Positions 44,971 to 53,982 of a stretch of DNA of 64,000 bases are shown here, piece by piece. Both the position numbers and the translations under genes were made by a program. Source of the stretch: Nocardia aurantiaca (GTDB lineage Bacteria > Actinomycetota > Actinomycetes > Mycobacteriales > Mycobacteriaceae); contig NZ_WMBB01000007.1 of assembly GCF_009708175.1 (NCBI RefSeq), forward strand, positions 186,001 through 250,000, read 5' to 3'. The first letter of the stretch is position 1; every line of letters begins with the position of its first letter. The notes beneath the pieces were generated by a model. The model was given only the letters and a program-made list of their open reading frames with translations, did no database searches and was not told the origin of the DNA.

Positions 44971-45711
44971 GCGAAGGGCACGCCCGGACGCGGGTGGACT
45001 GTCCGGGTTGGGGTCATTCGCGAGTCGTACGCCGGATCGTTCTCCCGGGCGATCCGTGCCGAACTGCGGCGACGGCACAATGACCGGCATGGTCGACTCG
45101 GCTTCCTCACCGCCTCCGGCGGCGATCTGGTCGCCTTCCGCTGGGATCACGTGCTGCTGTTCCGGCTGGAGCCGATCTTCATCTTCCCGATGTCCATCGC
45201 TCTTTTCCTGCTGGGCGCGCACCTGTTCCGCGCCGGGGTCTTCCAACCCGAGGGCGCGCGAATCCGCAAGCGCCTCTTGGTGATCGGGTTCGCGGTCGCC
45301 GCACCGATCGATCTGATCCTCGGCATGGTCGGCGGCGACCTCATCCTGGTGACCCGCTACGGCACCGCTCCGCTCGTCTCGCTCGGCATTCTGGCCCTGG
45401 TCGCGGAGTTCTACGCGCACCGCCCGGCTCCGGGCTTCGTGGCCCGACGCTTCGCCGAGGTGGGTCGAATGGCGTTGAGCTGCTACATCCTCCAGAACCT
45501 GGTGACGGGATTCCTCTGTTTCGGGTGGGGTCTGGGTCTGGGTCTGGTATCGGCGAATGCGCGGGTGCCGTTCACCGCCGGGATCTATGTGCTGGTCTGC
45601 GCGCTGATGCTGTGCGTCGCGCACCTCTGGCTGCGCCGCTTCGACCGTGGGCCGGTCGAGTGGCTGTGGAACCTCTCCTATCGTGCGCTCACCCGGCGCG
45701 GCGGCCGCTGA
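44971..45711 (+). pseudogene. 5'-truncated DUF418 (YeiB-like) membrane protein gene
   Basis: An uninterrupted frame from a TAG at 44968 encodes the C-terminal domain of a DUF418 protein: FRLEPIFIFPMSIALFLLGA, LVTRYGTAPLVSLGILALVA, EVGRMALSCYILQNLVTGFL, with four membrane helices. Whole family members are about 400 residues and begin RxDxLRGxAxLGI. That half is absent, and the fragment begins right at the dop promoter. No ATG or GTG exists before 45151. It is therefore either a relic or a shortened protein from GTG 45151 (186 residues). Confidence 0.65.
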
Positions 45712-46453
45712 TCGCGGATCGGATGCCGCCGGAGCCGGCGCCGGACACGGCCTGCGCGCGAGACAGTAGATCGCTCGCCACGGTGTCGCGGGTGAGCGGG
45801 ACGTCCAGGCTGCGGGCATTGCCTTCCAGCAGGGAGAGGACCGATTCGGTGAGGATGCCCTCGACCTGCTCGGAGGACAGGGTGGGGGCGGCGCGCCAGC
45901 TGTCGACCACGCCGTCGACAAAGCCGACGATGCCGAAGGCCATGGGGCGGGCGCGATTCCGGTCGACGCCGAAGCGCTCGAGGGTGTCGGCGAACAGGTC
46001 CGCCAGCCGGCTGCCGATGCGGTCGCGGACGCCGGCCAGGGAGGTGGCGGATTCGCCGCGCGAGTCCGCGGCGGCGAGGAAGCGGTGCAGGTTCGGGTGG
46101 CGTTCGACCCAGCCGACATAGGCGCCGACGGCGCCGCGCACCAGATCGCGGACCGTCCCCTCGGAGTGCAGACGCGCAAGCACCTCGGCTGTCAGGGATT
46201 CCAGGATGCGGCGGCGGATGGCGTCGTCGAGGTCGGCGCGGCCGTCGAAATGCCGGTACACGACCGGGCGCGGGACGTGCAGGCGGTCGGCGATCTGCTG
46301 GACGGAGATCTCGGCGCCGTTCTCCTCGATGACCACCAGCGCGGTGTCGAGCATGTCGGCGCGGCGCTGGGCCTTGTGGCCGTCCCAGCGGGTGCTGCGC
46401 CCGTCTGCGGAGGGCTGCGCGGGTCTGCGTCGGGTGCCGGTCACGTGCGTCAC
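45689..46453 (-). CDS. TetR-family transcriptional regulator
   Basis: This ~254-residue regulator has a TetR DNA-binding domain (ADMLDTALVVIEENGAEISV, QQIADRLHVPRPVVYRHFDG) and a large C-terminal domain. A basic N-terminal arm (GTRRRPAQPSADGRSTRWDG) precedes it. The GTG at 46453 is chosen because AGGTG lies 7 bases before it; the open frame reaches 46492. Its 3' end overlaps the tail of the DUF418 fragment. It follows another TetR gene with a short gap, so the two may be one transcript. Confidence 0.83.
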   Translation of the reverse strand: MTHVTGTRRRPAQPSADGRSTRWDGHKAQRRADMLDTALVVIEENGAEISVQQIADRLHVPRPVVYRHFDGRADLDDAIRRRILESLTAEVLARLHSEGTVRDLVRGAVGAYVGWVERHPNLHRFLAAADSRGESATSLAGVRDRIGSRLADLFADTLERFGVDRNRARPMAFGIVGFVDGVVDSWRAAPTLSSEQVEGILTESVLSLLEGNARSLDVPLTRDTVASDLLSRAQAVSGAGSGGIRSAISGRRAG

Positions 46454-46507
46454 GATACTCACCTCACCGTTGGCCGAGACGGCATGTACCACTAACCGGT
46501 TTCGGAC

Positions 46508-47197
46508 TTACTTCGGCAGTCCGATGAGATCGGCCATGGTCTCCACCGAGTAGGCGAAGAACGGCCCGGCGGGATCCATCGTATTGTCCAGTTGACCGAA
46601 CAGTTCGAAGGTCACCGCGCCGAACAGCTGGGTCAGGCCCACCATGGCGCGCGCCACGGCAGCCTCCGGCATCCCGGAGTTGAGAAACGCTGCGATCAAA
46701 GCGGATTGGGTCTCGAGTTCGGGAGTGAGCGTTTCCGCGGGCGTGGCCAGGGTGCCCGCCTGCCAGGCCCCGTGCACGATGCCGAGGGCGGCCAGCGGTC
46801 CGCGCGACGCGGGTCCGACCGTGGTCTGCGGGGCGCGGTAGCCCGGAACCGGGGATCCGTACACCAGCGCGTACTCGTGGGGGTGCGCGATCGCCCAGTC
46901 CCGTACGGCGTTCGACAGGGCCCGCCACTGCGCTCGGGGTGCGGTCCGGCTCGCGACCGCCTGTTCGACGGTATCGCCGAGGGCGTTGTAGGCCTCGATG
47001 ATCAGCGTCGTCAGCAGCTCGTCGCGGCTCGGGAAGTACCGGTACAGGGCCGAGGACACCATGCCCAGCTCGCGCGCGATGGCTCGCAGCGACAGCGCGG
47101 GGGCTCCGGATTCGGCGAGCTGCCGCCGCGCGGCGTCGGTGATCTCGCGGGTGATCTCGGCTCGGGCCCGTTCACGGGCGGTACGGGGCACGCTCAT
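46508..47197 (-). CDS. TetR-family transcriptional regulator of the adjacent nitroreductase gene
   Basis: This 229-residue TetR protein has its HTH in APALSLRAIARELGMVSSAL and YRYFPSRDEL, and a TetR_C-type ligand domain with AQWRALSNAVRDWAIAHPHE and PEYALVYGSPVPGY-like helices. It is divergent from the DDN-family gene at 47325. Two copies of AGAGCACCG(C/A)TCT lie between them, so it probably represses that gene and itself. The ATG at 47197 is chosen over the longer frame (47347), which crosses the operators. Confidence 0.86.
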   Translation of the reverse strand: MSVPRTARERARAEITREITDAARRQLAESGAPALSLRAIARELGMVSSALYRYFPSRDELLTTLIIEAYNALGDTVEQAVASRTAPRAQWRALSNAVRDWAIAHPHEYALVYGSPVPGYRAPQTTVGPASRGPLAALGIVHGAWQAGTLATPAETLTPELETQSALIAAFLNSGMPEAAVARAMVGLTQLFGAVTFELFGQLDNTMDPAGPFFAYSVETMADLIGLPK

Positions 47198-47237
47198 TCC
47201 GACAGTGTGCCACGAATCGGATCGCCGCCATATTTCG

Positions 47238-47250
47238 AGAGCACCGCTCT
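47238..47250. promoter_or_regulatory. TetR-type operator 1, AGAGCACCGCTCT
   Basis: A perfect 13-bp palindrome AGAGC-ACC-GCTCT overlaps by one base a TTGACA -35 (47250-47255) of the rightward promoter, so binding would block RNA polymerase. Confidence 0.65.
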
Positions 47251-47289
47251 TGACAGCGCGTGGCCGAACGCGCACACTGATCTCAATAG

Positions 47290-47302
47290 AGAGCACCGAT
47301 CT
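47290..47302. promoter_or_regulatory. TetR-type operator 2, AGAGCACCGATCT
   Basis: Twelve of 13 bases match operator 1. It lies 52 bp downstream (about five helical turns), near the expected start of transcription of the DDN-family gene and 23 bp before its ATG. Confidence 0.55.
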
Positions 47303-47324
47303 CGCTATCGAGAAGGAAAAGCAC

Positions 47325-47780
47325 ATGGACGCCGAAACCGCCGCCACCCGCTACATCGGCCCGAAGGGCCTGGACCCGTACATGAACCGCTTCTTCAACA
47401 TGCTGCCCAAACTCGGCATCAGCATCGCCGGCTCGCGACTGCTGGCGGTACGCGGCCGCAAGTCGGGTGAATGGCGGACCACCCTGGTCAATGTCCTGAC
47501 CACCGACGATGGCGCCCGCTACCTGGTCGCGCCCCGCGGCCACACCCAGTGGGTCCGTAACCTGCGCGTCTCCGGCTCCGGCGAACTGCGCCTGGGCCGC
47601 AAGACCGAGCCCTTCACCGCCACCGAACTCCCCGACGCCGAGAAGATTCCGGTGCTGCGCGCCTACCTCGACCGCTGGGGCTGGGAGGTCGGCCGCTTCT
47701 TCGAGGGCGTCACCAAGAACGCCACCGACGCCGAATTGGCCGACATCGCACCGGGATTCCCCGTGTTCGCGCTGGCCTGA
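47325..47780 (+). CDS. Nitroreductase-family (DDN-type) F420-binding protein
   Basis: This 151-residue split-barrel protein has SRLLAVRGRKSGEWRTTLVN, the RGRKSG F420-phosphate motif, YLVAPRGHTQWVRNLRVSGS and ELRLGRKTEPF, the DDN core. It likely uses F420H2 to reduce a quinone or xenobiotic. The ATG has GAAGG upstream. The promoter carries two TetR-type operators and the divergent TetR gene, so expression should be ligand-inducible. Confidence 0.86.
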   Translation: MDAETAATRYIGPKGLDPYMNRFFNMLPKLGISIAGSRLLAVRGRKSGEWRTTLVNVLTTDDGARYLVAPRGHTQWVRNLRVSGSGELRLGRKTEPFTATELPDAEKIPVLRAYLDRWGWEVGRFFEGVTKNATDAELADIAPGFPVFALA

Positions 47781-47943
47781 CCACTATTCCGCGAAACCTG
47801 GCCAGGCCGTCGACGGCTCGGGCCACGACGACGCGAGCGGCGGCATCGACGCCGCGGCGGCGGTCCGCCCGACACCGCGCTGTCGCGTCCGGACATACTG
47901 TTCGGCCGCCGCGTCGTCTCCGGAGTCGGGCGCGAATTCCAGC

Positions 47944-48306
47944 TCAGCGCAGCTTGTTCAGCGCTTCGACGTCGCGGGCCAGGAACGCGCGGCCGTCGGC
48001 GGTGAAGACGATAGGGCGCTGGATCAGCCGCGGATGCGCGGCCAGGGCCTCGATCCAGCGGTCACGGTCCGCGGGCGTCTTGCCCCAGGTGGCGACGCCC
48101 AGTTCCTTGGCCTCGGGTTCGGCGGTGCGCGTGATGTCCCACGGCTCGAGGCCCAATTTGCTCAGGGCGGCGCGGATTTCGGTGGCCGAGGGCGGGTTGT
48201 CGAGGTAACGGCGCTCGACGTAGTCGGTGCCGGTCTCGTCCAGCACCCCCTTGGCCGTACGGCTCTTGGAGCACTTCGGGTTGTGCCAGATTTCGGTCGC
48301 TGCCAT
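47944..48306 (-). CDS. ArsC/Spx-type thioredoxin-fold protein
   Basis: This 120-residue protein has the ArsC active-site sequence IWHNPKCSKSR with one Cys, ERRYLDNPPS, and RLIQRPIVFTADGRAFLARD with the cis-Pro loop. Family members are glutaredoxin-coupled arsenate reductases or YfgD-like proteins of unknown role. No other arsenic genes are near, so arsenate reduction is not assured. It is transcribed toward the DDN-family gene. Confidence 0.82.
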   Translation of the reverse strand: MAATEIWHNPKCSKSRTAKGVLDETGTDYVERRYLDNPPSATEIRAALSKLGLEPWDITRTAEPEAKELGVATWGKTPADRDRWIEALAAHPRLIQRPIVFTADGRAFLARDVEALNKLR

Positions 48307-48352
48307 GAGCTCAGCCTAGGCGGCGGCCGCCGGACCAGCGATCACCGGCGCG

Positions 48353-49792
48353 TCAAACCCAGTCCACGACCCAGCGGTAGGGGCGCATCCAGTACAGGCC
48401 GCCCTCGGAAACGGGCGCGCCCCAGCGCTGTTCGGCCTGGGTGAGCTGCCAGCGGTATTCGGGGGCGGGTTCGCCGCCGTGGATCTCGTAGAGATGGCGG
48501 CGCCAGGTGTTGATCATGGCGGGCACGGCCTGCCGATCGTTCTCGTAGGCCCACTCCACGTTTCGCATCATGAGGTTGTCCACGGCGTGGTTGGCGGCAT
48601 TGGGGTCGCCGGTGCTCAGTGAGTGCAGGAAGGCGGCCACCAGGTTGTAGGCGATGGCGTCGTGCACCGAGGTCTGGCCGTTCTCGAGCGACCAGATGCC
48701 CAGGTAGGTGGGCCCCTGCTCGTCGATCCACACCGAGTGCGCCTCGCCCACCCGATTGTCGAAGATGAGCGCGGTGAGCAGGCCGAGTGTGGCCTTGCCC
48801 ATGATGAGCGGATCAGGCCGCCCGGTTCCGACGGCGTCGTCGATGAGCGCCCGGTAGGCGGCCGCGGCGATGCCGGGGCGGTTGGCGTCCATGAGCGCGT
48901 CGGCGGTCTCGCCGCCCGCGAGCTGCTCAGCGGGCGGCTGGGTGGGTCCCGTGGTGGCCTGGGGCCCGCCGTCGCCGACGCGCAGGTACCGGGTCTGCAT
49001 GGCGTCGAGGCCGGCGGCCGGACCGGGCTGCGGCAGGCCGGGATCCGGCAGCGCCGCGTCGGGACCCGGCAGGGACGGGCCGAGATCCGAGAGCGGCATG
49101 CCACTGCCCAGCGGATCGTCCAGATCCAGGTTGACCGCGAGGGGTTCCTGCAAAGCGGGTGCGGTTTGCAGGTATTCCAGCGCCACCCGCGCGAATTCGT
49201 TGTCCTGGGTCTCCAGCCATTCGCGCCCGGCGCGCAGCGTGTCGATCAGGTGGCCGCCGACGCCCTGCTCGATGGCGGCGCACAGCGCGTAGTAGCCGTA
49301 GCCGCGGTAGTCGTCGTGACCGACGCCCTCGGTGATCAGCAGTTGCGCATATCTGCTTGCCAGATCGTGTCTTTCGACATCGCCGAGGAGCGTGCAGGCG
49401 GTCATGGCGGCCATCAGCACCTCGGCGTGTTCGCCGTGGGCGCGGCGCAGCTCGATGCAGCGGTCGGCCATGATGACGGCGCTGTCGGACAGGCCCTGCT
49501 GGGTGGCGGCCTCGACGGCCATGGAGTACATGGTGGCCAGGGTGGCGGGCGGAATGTCGGCCGGGTAGCGGGCCGGGCCGTGTTCGGCCAGGTGCAGGGC
49601 CTGCGCGTAGTCGCCCGCGGCGAAGGCGGCTCGGAAACGGTAGGACACGATCCAGCCGTATTCCTTGGGTTCGGGAGCCGCGTCGAGCCCGTCGTCGAAC
49701 GCCGATAACCGAGCCAGCGCCTCGTCGGCTCGACCGGCCTCCAGCATGCCGCTCGCCTCGTTCATCACTTCGACGAACGCATTTCGATCCAT
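48353..49792 (-). CDS. TPR-like helical-repeat protein of unknown function
   Basis: I do not recognise this 479-residue protein as a named gene. The N-terminal half is tetratricopeptide-like: NEASGMLEAGRADEALARLS, YRFRAAFAAGDYAQALHLAE, YYALCAAIEQG. A Pro/Leu/Asp-rich linker (about 230-300) joins it to a second helical domain ending ETADALMDANRPGIAAAAYR and, near the C-terminus, W-rich PEYRWQLTQAEQRWG. No signal peptide or membrane helix is seen, so it is likely cytoplasmic and a protein-binding scaffold. Confidence 0.72.
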   Translation of the reverse strand: MDRNAFVEVMNEASGMLEAGRADEALARLSAFDDGLDAAPEPKEYGWIVSYRFRAAFAAGDYAQALHLAEHGPARYPADIPPATLATMYSMAVEAATQQGLSDSAVIMADRCIELRRAHGEHAEVLMAAMTACTLLGDVERHDLASRYAQLLITEGVGHDDYRGYGYYALCAAIEQGVGGHLIDTLRAGREWLETQDNEFARVALEYLQTAPALQEPLAVNLDLDDPLGSGMPLSDLGPSLPGPDAALPDPGLPQPGPAAGLDAMQTRYLRVGDGGPQATTGPTQPPAEQLAGGETADALMDANRPGIAAAAYRALIDDAVGTGRPDPLIMGKATLGLLTALIFDNRVGEAHSVWIDEQGPTYLGIWSLENGQTSVHDAIAYNLVAAFLHSLSTGDPNAANHAVDNLMMRNVEWAYENDRQAVPAMINTWRRHLYEIHGGEPAPEYRWQLTQAEQRWGAPVSEGGLYWMRPYRWVVDWV

Positions 49793-49921
49793 GGCCTACT
49801 CGCCTTCCCGCATATGTCAGCCCCGGATCGTATGACCGTGCCACCACCCGGCGTGGCCAGTGAGGTCAAGGTCATAGTTTGACTCCACCCCACATGACCA
49901 CGCGTCGTCGTTCGCGTGGCA

Positions 49922-49936
49922 CGTTGTGTCACAACG
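49922..49936. promoter_or_regulatory. Perfect 15-bp palindrome CGTTGTGTCACAACG
   Basis: Two 7-base arms, CGTTGTG and CACAACG, flank one base, in the 591-bp divergent region between the TPR-like gene (130 bp away) and helR. It resembles an operator half-site pair but matches no regulator I can name. The rest of the region holds the element at 50272 and no supported gene. Confidence 0.35.
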
Positions 49937-50271
49937 ATATTCCCGCACCCCACCGCGAACCCGCCTCCCTGCGGGCCATTCTCGCGGCGCGGCCGATCCG
50001 TCCGGACCCAATCTAGCGACAACACGCCAACCCGCCACGCAACTCACCCTCGGCGCGTCGAGACGGGGAAATCGATGTCCCCGTCTGGCACAGAGGCCGG
50101 CACCCGCCTGTTCTGGTTCATCGACGTCGGGCAGCGGGACGTGTTGCCGGGCGTCTTCGCCGAGGAGGTCACCTTGGACGGGCGGACAGAGTCCAGCCAT
50201 AAGGATTCGGAGGGGAAGGAAGCAATGGAGAGGATTCCTTGTCCTCTCCCTTTCAACGTATATCGCAGTGG

Positions 50272-50290
50272 GGGGCTTGCGGCAAGGCCC
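50272..50290 (+). promoter_or_regulatory. Rifamycin-associated element (RAE)
   Basis: GGGGCTTGCGGCAAGGCCC is the 19-bp inverted-repeat RAE known upstream of rifamycin-resistance genes in actinobacteria. It lies 94 bp before the helR start, with a possible TATATC -10 at 50259-50264. It predicts induction of the downstream helicase by rifamycins. Confidence 0.85.
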
Positions 50291-50383
50291 GGGTCTCGGC
50301 GCACAATCGCTGGCCGAGGGCTGCAACCTGCGCGGATGGCGCGCGAGCGGCGACGGGGATCGGCTAGGCGGGAAGGTGTGGTG

Positions 50384-52561
50384 GTGCCGGTGTCGGATCA
50401 GGGATACGAGAAGGAACTGCGCGCGGAGCAGGAGTATGTGACCGGGCTGTACGCGCGGCTGGATGCCGAGCGCGCGCGGGTGAAAGGCCGCTACAGCGAG
50501 ACGCTGCGCTCGCGCGGCACCACGCTGGTGGAGCGCGATGCCGAGGCGCGGGCGCTGGCCAAGGAGATCAAGCGCCTGGATGTGGCCGACAACGGGCTGT
50601 GTTTCGGCCGGCTGGACAGCGTGACCGGTGCGCGTTCGTATATCGGGCGCATCGGAATCTACGACGACGCGAACGAATTCGAGCCGCTGCTGCTGGATTG
50701 GCGGGCGCCGGCGTCGCAGGCGTTCTACATCGCGACCGCCGCGAGCCCGCAGCGCATGCGGCGGCGTCGCCAATTCCGCACGCGCGGGCAGCAGGTGGTG
50801 GATTTCACCGACGAGGTCTTCGGCCATCCGGGTGACGGCGAGCGCGGCGACGCGGCCCTGCTGGCGGCGGTCAACGCACCGCGCGGCGAGGGCATGCGCG
50901 ACATCGTGGCGACCATTCAGGCCGAGCAGGACCGGATCATCCGGCTCGAGCATCCGGGCGTGCTGGTGATCGAGGGCGGGCCGGGCACCGGCAAGACCGT
51001 GGTGGCGCTGCACCGGGTCGCGTATCTGCTCTATACGCAGCGTGAACAGATGGAGCGCAATGGTGTGCTGGTGGTGGGCCCGAATACGGCCTTCCTCAGG
51101 CACATCGGGCGTGTGCTGCCGTCGCTCGGCGAGACCAACGTGGTGTTCACCACCGCCGGGGATCTCGTGCCCGGACTGAGCGTCACCGCGGAGGACGGAC
51201 CGCAAGCGGCACGGCTCAAGGGTTCCCTGCGGATTCTCGAGGTGCTGAAGGCCGCGATCGCCGACCGTCAGCGGGTGCCGGAGGAGCCGGTGTCGATCGA
51301 ATTGTCGGATGTGACGGTGCGCGTCGGCGCGGATATCGCCGACTGGGCGCGGGAGGAGGCGCGCGGTAGCGGGTTGCCGCACAACCAGGCTCGCGCGACG
51401 TTCCTCGAGGTCCTCACGTGGGCGCTCACCGAGCGCGCCATCAAGCGGATCGGCGAGGGCTGGCTGACCCGCGAGGACCGCGAGGCGTGGGAGAACATGC
51501 GCGCGGACCTGCGCACCGAACTCGCCGAGCACGAGGGCTTCGCCGAACTGCTGGACGAGTTGTGGCCGGTGCTGACGCCGGAAACGCTACTGGCGGAACT
51601 GTATTCATCGACAGACCGGCTCCGGGCAGCCGGCGCCGACGAGGCGCTGTGGCGAGCTGACGGCGACGCATGGACGGTGTCGGACGTGCCGCTGCTCGAC
51701 GAACTGGTGGATCTGCTGGGCCGCGACACCTCCGCCGAGGAGGCCGCGGCCGAACGGGAGCGCAAGGCGCAGGCCGCATATGCCGAAGGCGTGCTCGATC
51801 TGCTGGTGAATCGTGCCGACCACATGGACGATGAGGATCACCTCTTCGCCACCGACCTGCTCTACGGTGAGGACCTGGCCGAGCGCTTCGTCGAACGCGA
51901 CACTCGTGAACTCGCCGAACGCGCTGTCGCGGACCGGGATTGGACCTACCGGCACATCGTGGTCGATGAGGCGCAGGAGCTGTCGCAGATGGATTGGCGG
52001 GTGCTGATGCGCCGCTGCCCGAGCCATTCCTTCACCGTGGTCGGCGATCTCGCGCAGCGCCGGTCCGCGGCGGGCGCGACGTCGTGGGAGGCCATGCTGG
52101 AACCGTACGTGCCCGGCCGCTGGCTGTACCGGTCGCTGACGGTGAACTACCGCACCCCGGCCGAGATCATGGCCGTGGCCGCCGCCGTGCTGGACGACTT
52201 CGCGCCCGAGGTGAAGCCGCCGGAGTCGGTGCGCTCCTGCGGCGTCCAGCCGTGGGCGCGACAGCTCACCGTCGATGAGATGCCCTCCGCCATTGAGGAA
52301 TTCGTCCGCGACGAGGAGTGCCGCGAGGGCACCAGCATCGTGATCGGCCCGCCCGGCATGCCGGGCACGGTCCCCGCCTCCGAGACCAAAGGCCTCGAGT
52401 TCGACGCGGTGCTGGTGGTGGAGCCCGAGCACATCCTCGCCGACGGCCCACGCGGCGCGGCCGAGCTGTACGTCGCGCTCACCCGCGCCACCCAGCGCCT
52501 CGGCGTCCTGCACGAGGGCCCACTCCCGCCGGCCCTCGCCGGTCTCTACACGTCGAAGTAG
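50384..52561 (+). CDS. helR: HelD-family RNA-polymerase-associated helicase, HelR-like
   Basis: This ~725-residue UvrD/Rep-like superfamily 1 ATPase starts with a coiled-coil N-terminus (ELRAEQEYVTGLYARLDAER) that in HelD enters the polymerase secondary channel. Walker A is GGPGTGKTVVALHR (198-205 core), Walker B is HIVVDEAQELSQMDWRVL, and the C-terminal helicase domain has SLTVNYRTPAEIM and ELYVALTRATQRL. HelR in Streptomyces displaces rifamycin from RNA polymerase. The upstream RAE supports this role. GTG 50384 has GGAAGG 7 bases upstream; GTGs at 50378, 50381 and 50390 are alternatives. Its end overlaps glnA tail-to-tail by 16 bp. Confidence 0.9.
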   Translation: MPVSDQGYEKELRAEQEYVTGLYARLDAERARVKGRYSETLRSRGTTLVERDAEARALAKEIKRLDVADNGLCFGRLDSVTGARSYIGRIGIYDDANEFEPLLLDWRAPASQAFYIATAASPQRMRRRRQFRTRGQQVVDFTDEVFGHPGDGERGDAALLAAVNAPRGEGMRDIVATIQAEQDRIIRLEHPGVLVIEGGPGTGKTVVALHRVAYLLYTQREQMERNGVLVVGPNTAFLRHIGRVLPSLGETNVVFTTAGDLVPGLSVTAEDGPQAARLKGSLRILEVLKAAIADRQRVPEEPVSIELSDVTVRVGADIADWAREEARGSGLPHNQARATFLEVLTWALTERAIKRIGEGWLTREDREAWENMRADLRTELAEHEGFAELLDELWPVLTPETLLAELYSSTDRLRAAGADEALWRADGDAWTVSDVPLLDELVDLLGRDTSAEEAAAERERKAQAAYAEGVLDLLVNRADHMDDEDHLFATDLLYGEDLAERFVERDTRELAERAVADRDWTYRHIVVDEAQELSQMDWRVLMRRCPSHSFTVVGDLAQRRSAAGATSWEAMLEPYVPGRWLYRSLTVNYRTPAEIMAVAAAVLDDFAPEVKPPESVRSCGVQPWARQLTVDEMPSAIEEFVRDEECREGTSIVIGPPGMPGTVPASETKGLEFDAVLVVEPEHILADGPRGAAELYVALTRATQRLGVLHEGPLPPALAGLYTSK

Positions 52562-53982
52562 AGCTCGAATTCGTAGGGGTGGGGGCGGACGTTGATCTCG
52601 GCGATCTCGCAGTCGCGCTTGAGGCGGATCCAGGTCTCGATCAGGTCGTCGGTGAAAACCCCGCCCTGCGTGAGGTATTCGTGGTCTGCCTCGAGACGGT
52701 CGATGACCTGTGCGAGGCTGTCGGGGGTCTGGGTGAGCCCTGCGCTCTCCTCCGGCGTCAGCTCGTAGAGGTCCTTGTCGACCGGCAGGGCGGGCTCGAT
52801 CTTGTTCGTGATGCCGTCGAGCCCGGCCATCATCATGGCGGCGAAGGACAGGTACGGGTTGCCCGAGGAGTCGGGGCACCGGAATTCGAGGCGTTTGGCC
52901 TGGGCGCTGGCGCCGGTCACCGGAATGCGCACGGCGGCGGAGCGATTGCGCTGGCTGTAGACCAGATTCACCGGCGCTTCGAATCCGGGCACCAGGCGCT
53001 TGTAGGAGTTCACCGTCGGATTGGTGAAGGCCAGCAGGGACGGCGCATGGTGCAGCAGGCCGCCGATGTAGTGGCGGGCCAGGTCCGAGAGTCCCGCGTA
53101 GCCGGCCTCGTCGTAGAACAGCGGGGAGCCGTCCTTCCACAGGGATTGGTGCACGTGCATACCGGAGCCGTTGTCGCCGAACAGCGGTTTCGGCATGAAC
53201 GTGACGGTCTTGCCGGACTCCCAGGCGGTGTTCTTGACGATGTACTTATAGAGCATCAGATCGTCGGCGGCGGCGAGCAGGGTGTTGAATTTATAGTTGA
53301 TCTCGGCCTGCCCGGCGGTGCCGACCTCGTGATGCCCCTTCTCCAATTCGAATCCGGCGCGCTGGAGATTGGTGCACATGCGGTCACGCAGGTCCACGTC
53401 GGCGTCATAGGGCGCGACCGGGAAGTAGCCGCCCTTGGCCCGGACCTTGTAACCACGGTTCGGGGTGCCGTCGGGATTCACTTTCTGGCCGGTATTCCAG
53501 TCCGCCGATGACGAATCCACCTCGTAGAAGGCCCCATTCATGGTGGTGTCGTAGCGCACCGAATCGAAAATGTAGAACTCGGCCTCGGGCCCGAAGAATG
53601 CGGTGTCGGCAATACCGGTGGAGCGCAGGTATTCCTCGGCCTTGCGGGCCACATTGCGCGGATCGCGACTGTAGGCGGCACGGGTGTGCGGGTCGTGGAC
53701 GAAGCAGTTGATATTCAGGGTTTTGGCGGTGCGGAACGAATCCAGTTGCGCGGTGCGCAGATCCGGTAGGAGCAGCATGTCGGACTCGTGGATGGCCTGG
53801 AAACCCCGCACCGATGAACCGTCGAAGGCGATGCCGTTCTCGACCAGATCCGCGCCGAACATCCTCGCCGGGATCGAGAAGTGCTGCTGGATACCGGGGA
53901 CGTCGCAGAATCTGATGTCGACGTATTCGACTTCCTCGGCGTCGATGTAGTCCTGTACTCCATGGGTGGTAGGGGTGATCAC
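52546..53982 (-). CDS. glnA: Glutamine synthetase type I
   Basis: This 478-residue enzyme makes glutamine from glutamate, ammonia and ATP and forms dodecamers. Visible are the beta-grasp start (EVEYVDIRFCDVPGIQQHF), the Asp-50 loop FDGSSVRGFQAIHESDM, metal and ATP blocks GPEAEFYIFDS and MPKPLFGDNGSGMHVHQSLW, and the adenylylation Tyr406 in VDKDLYELTPEE. So activity is likely under GlnE control. The GTG at 53982 has GAGGAG upstream and gives the same length as mycobacterial GlnA1. Whether it is the main GlnA1 or a second copy is not clear. Confidence 0.93.
   Translation of the reverse strand: MITPTTHGVQDYIDAEEVEYVDIRFCDVPGIQQHFSIPARMFGADLVENGIAFDGSSVRGFQAIHESDMLLLPDLRTAQLDSFRTAKTLNINCFVHDPHTRAAYSRDPRNVARKAEEYLRSTGIADTAFFGPEAEFYIFDSVRYDTTMNGAFYEVDSSSADWNTGQKVNPDGTPNRGYKVRAKGGYFPVAPYDADVDLRDRMCTNLQRAGFELEKGHHEVGTAGQAEINYKFNTLLAAADDLMLYKYIVKNTAWESGKTVTFMPKPLFGDNGSGMHVHQSLWKDGSPLFYDEAGYAGLSDLARHYIGGLLHHAPSLLAFTNPTVNSYKRLVPGFEAPVNLVYSQRNRSAAVRIPVTGASAQAKRLEFRCPDSSGNPYLSFAAMMMAGLDGITNKIEPALPVDKDLYELTPEESAGLTQTPDSLAQVIDRLEADHEYLTQGGVFTDDLIETWIRLKRDCEIAEINVRPHPYEFELYFDV

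Noticed and set aside
43313..45283. 656-residue rightward frame antisense to dop
   Set aside because: Shadow of dop; no domain seen and the dop frame is fully conserved.
50082..50383. In-frame N-terminal extension of HelR starting MSPSGTEAG
   Set aside because: It would be read through the RAE promoter element and has no similarity to HelD N-termini; the coiled-coil start is at about 50384.
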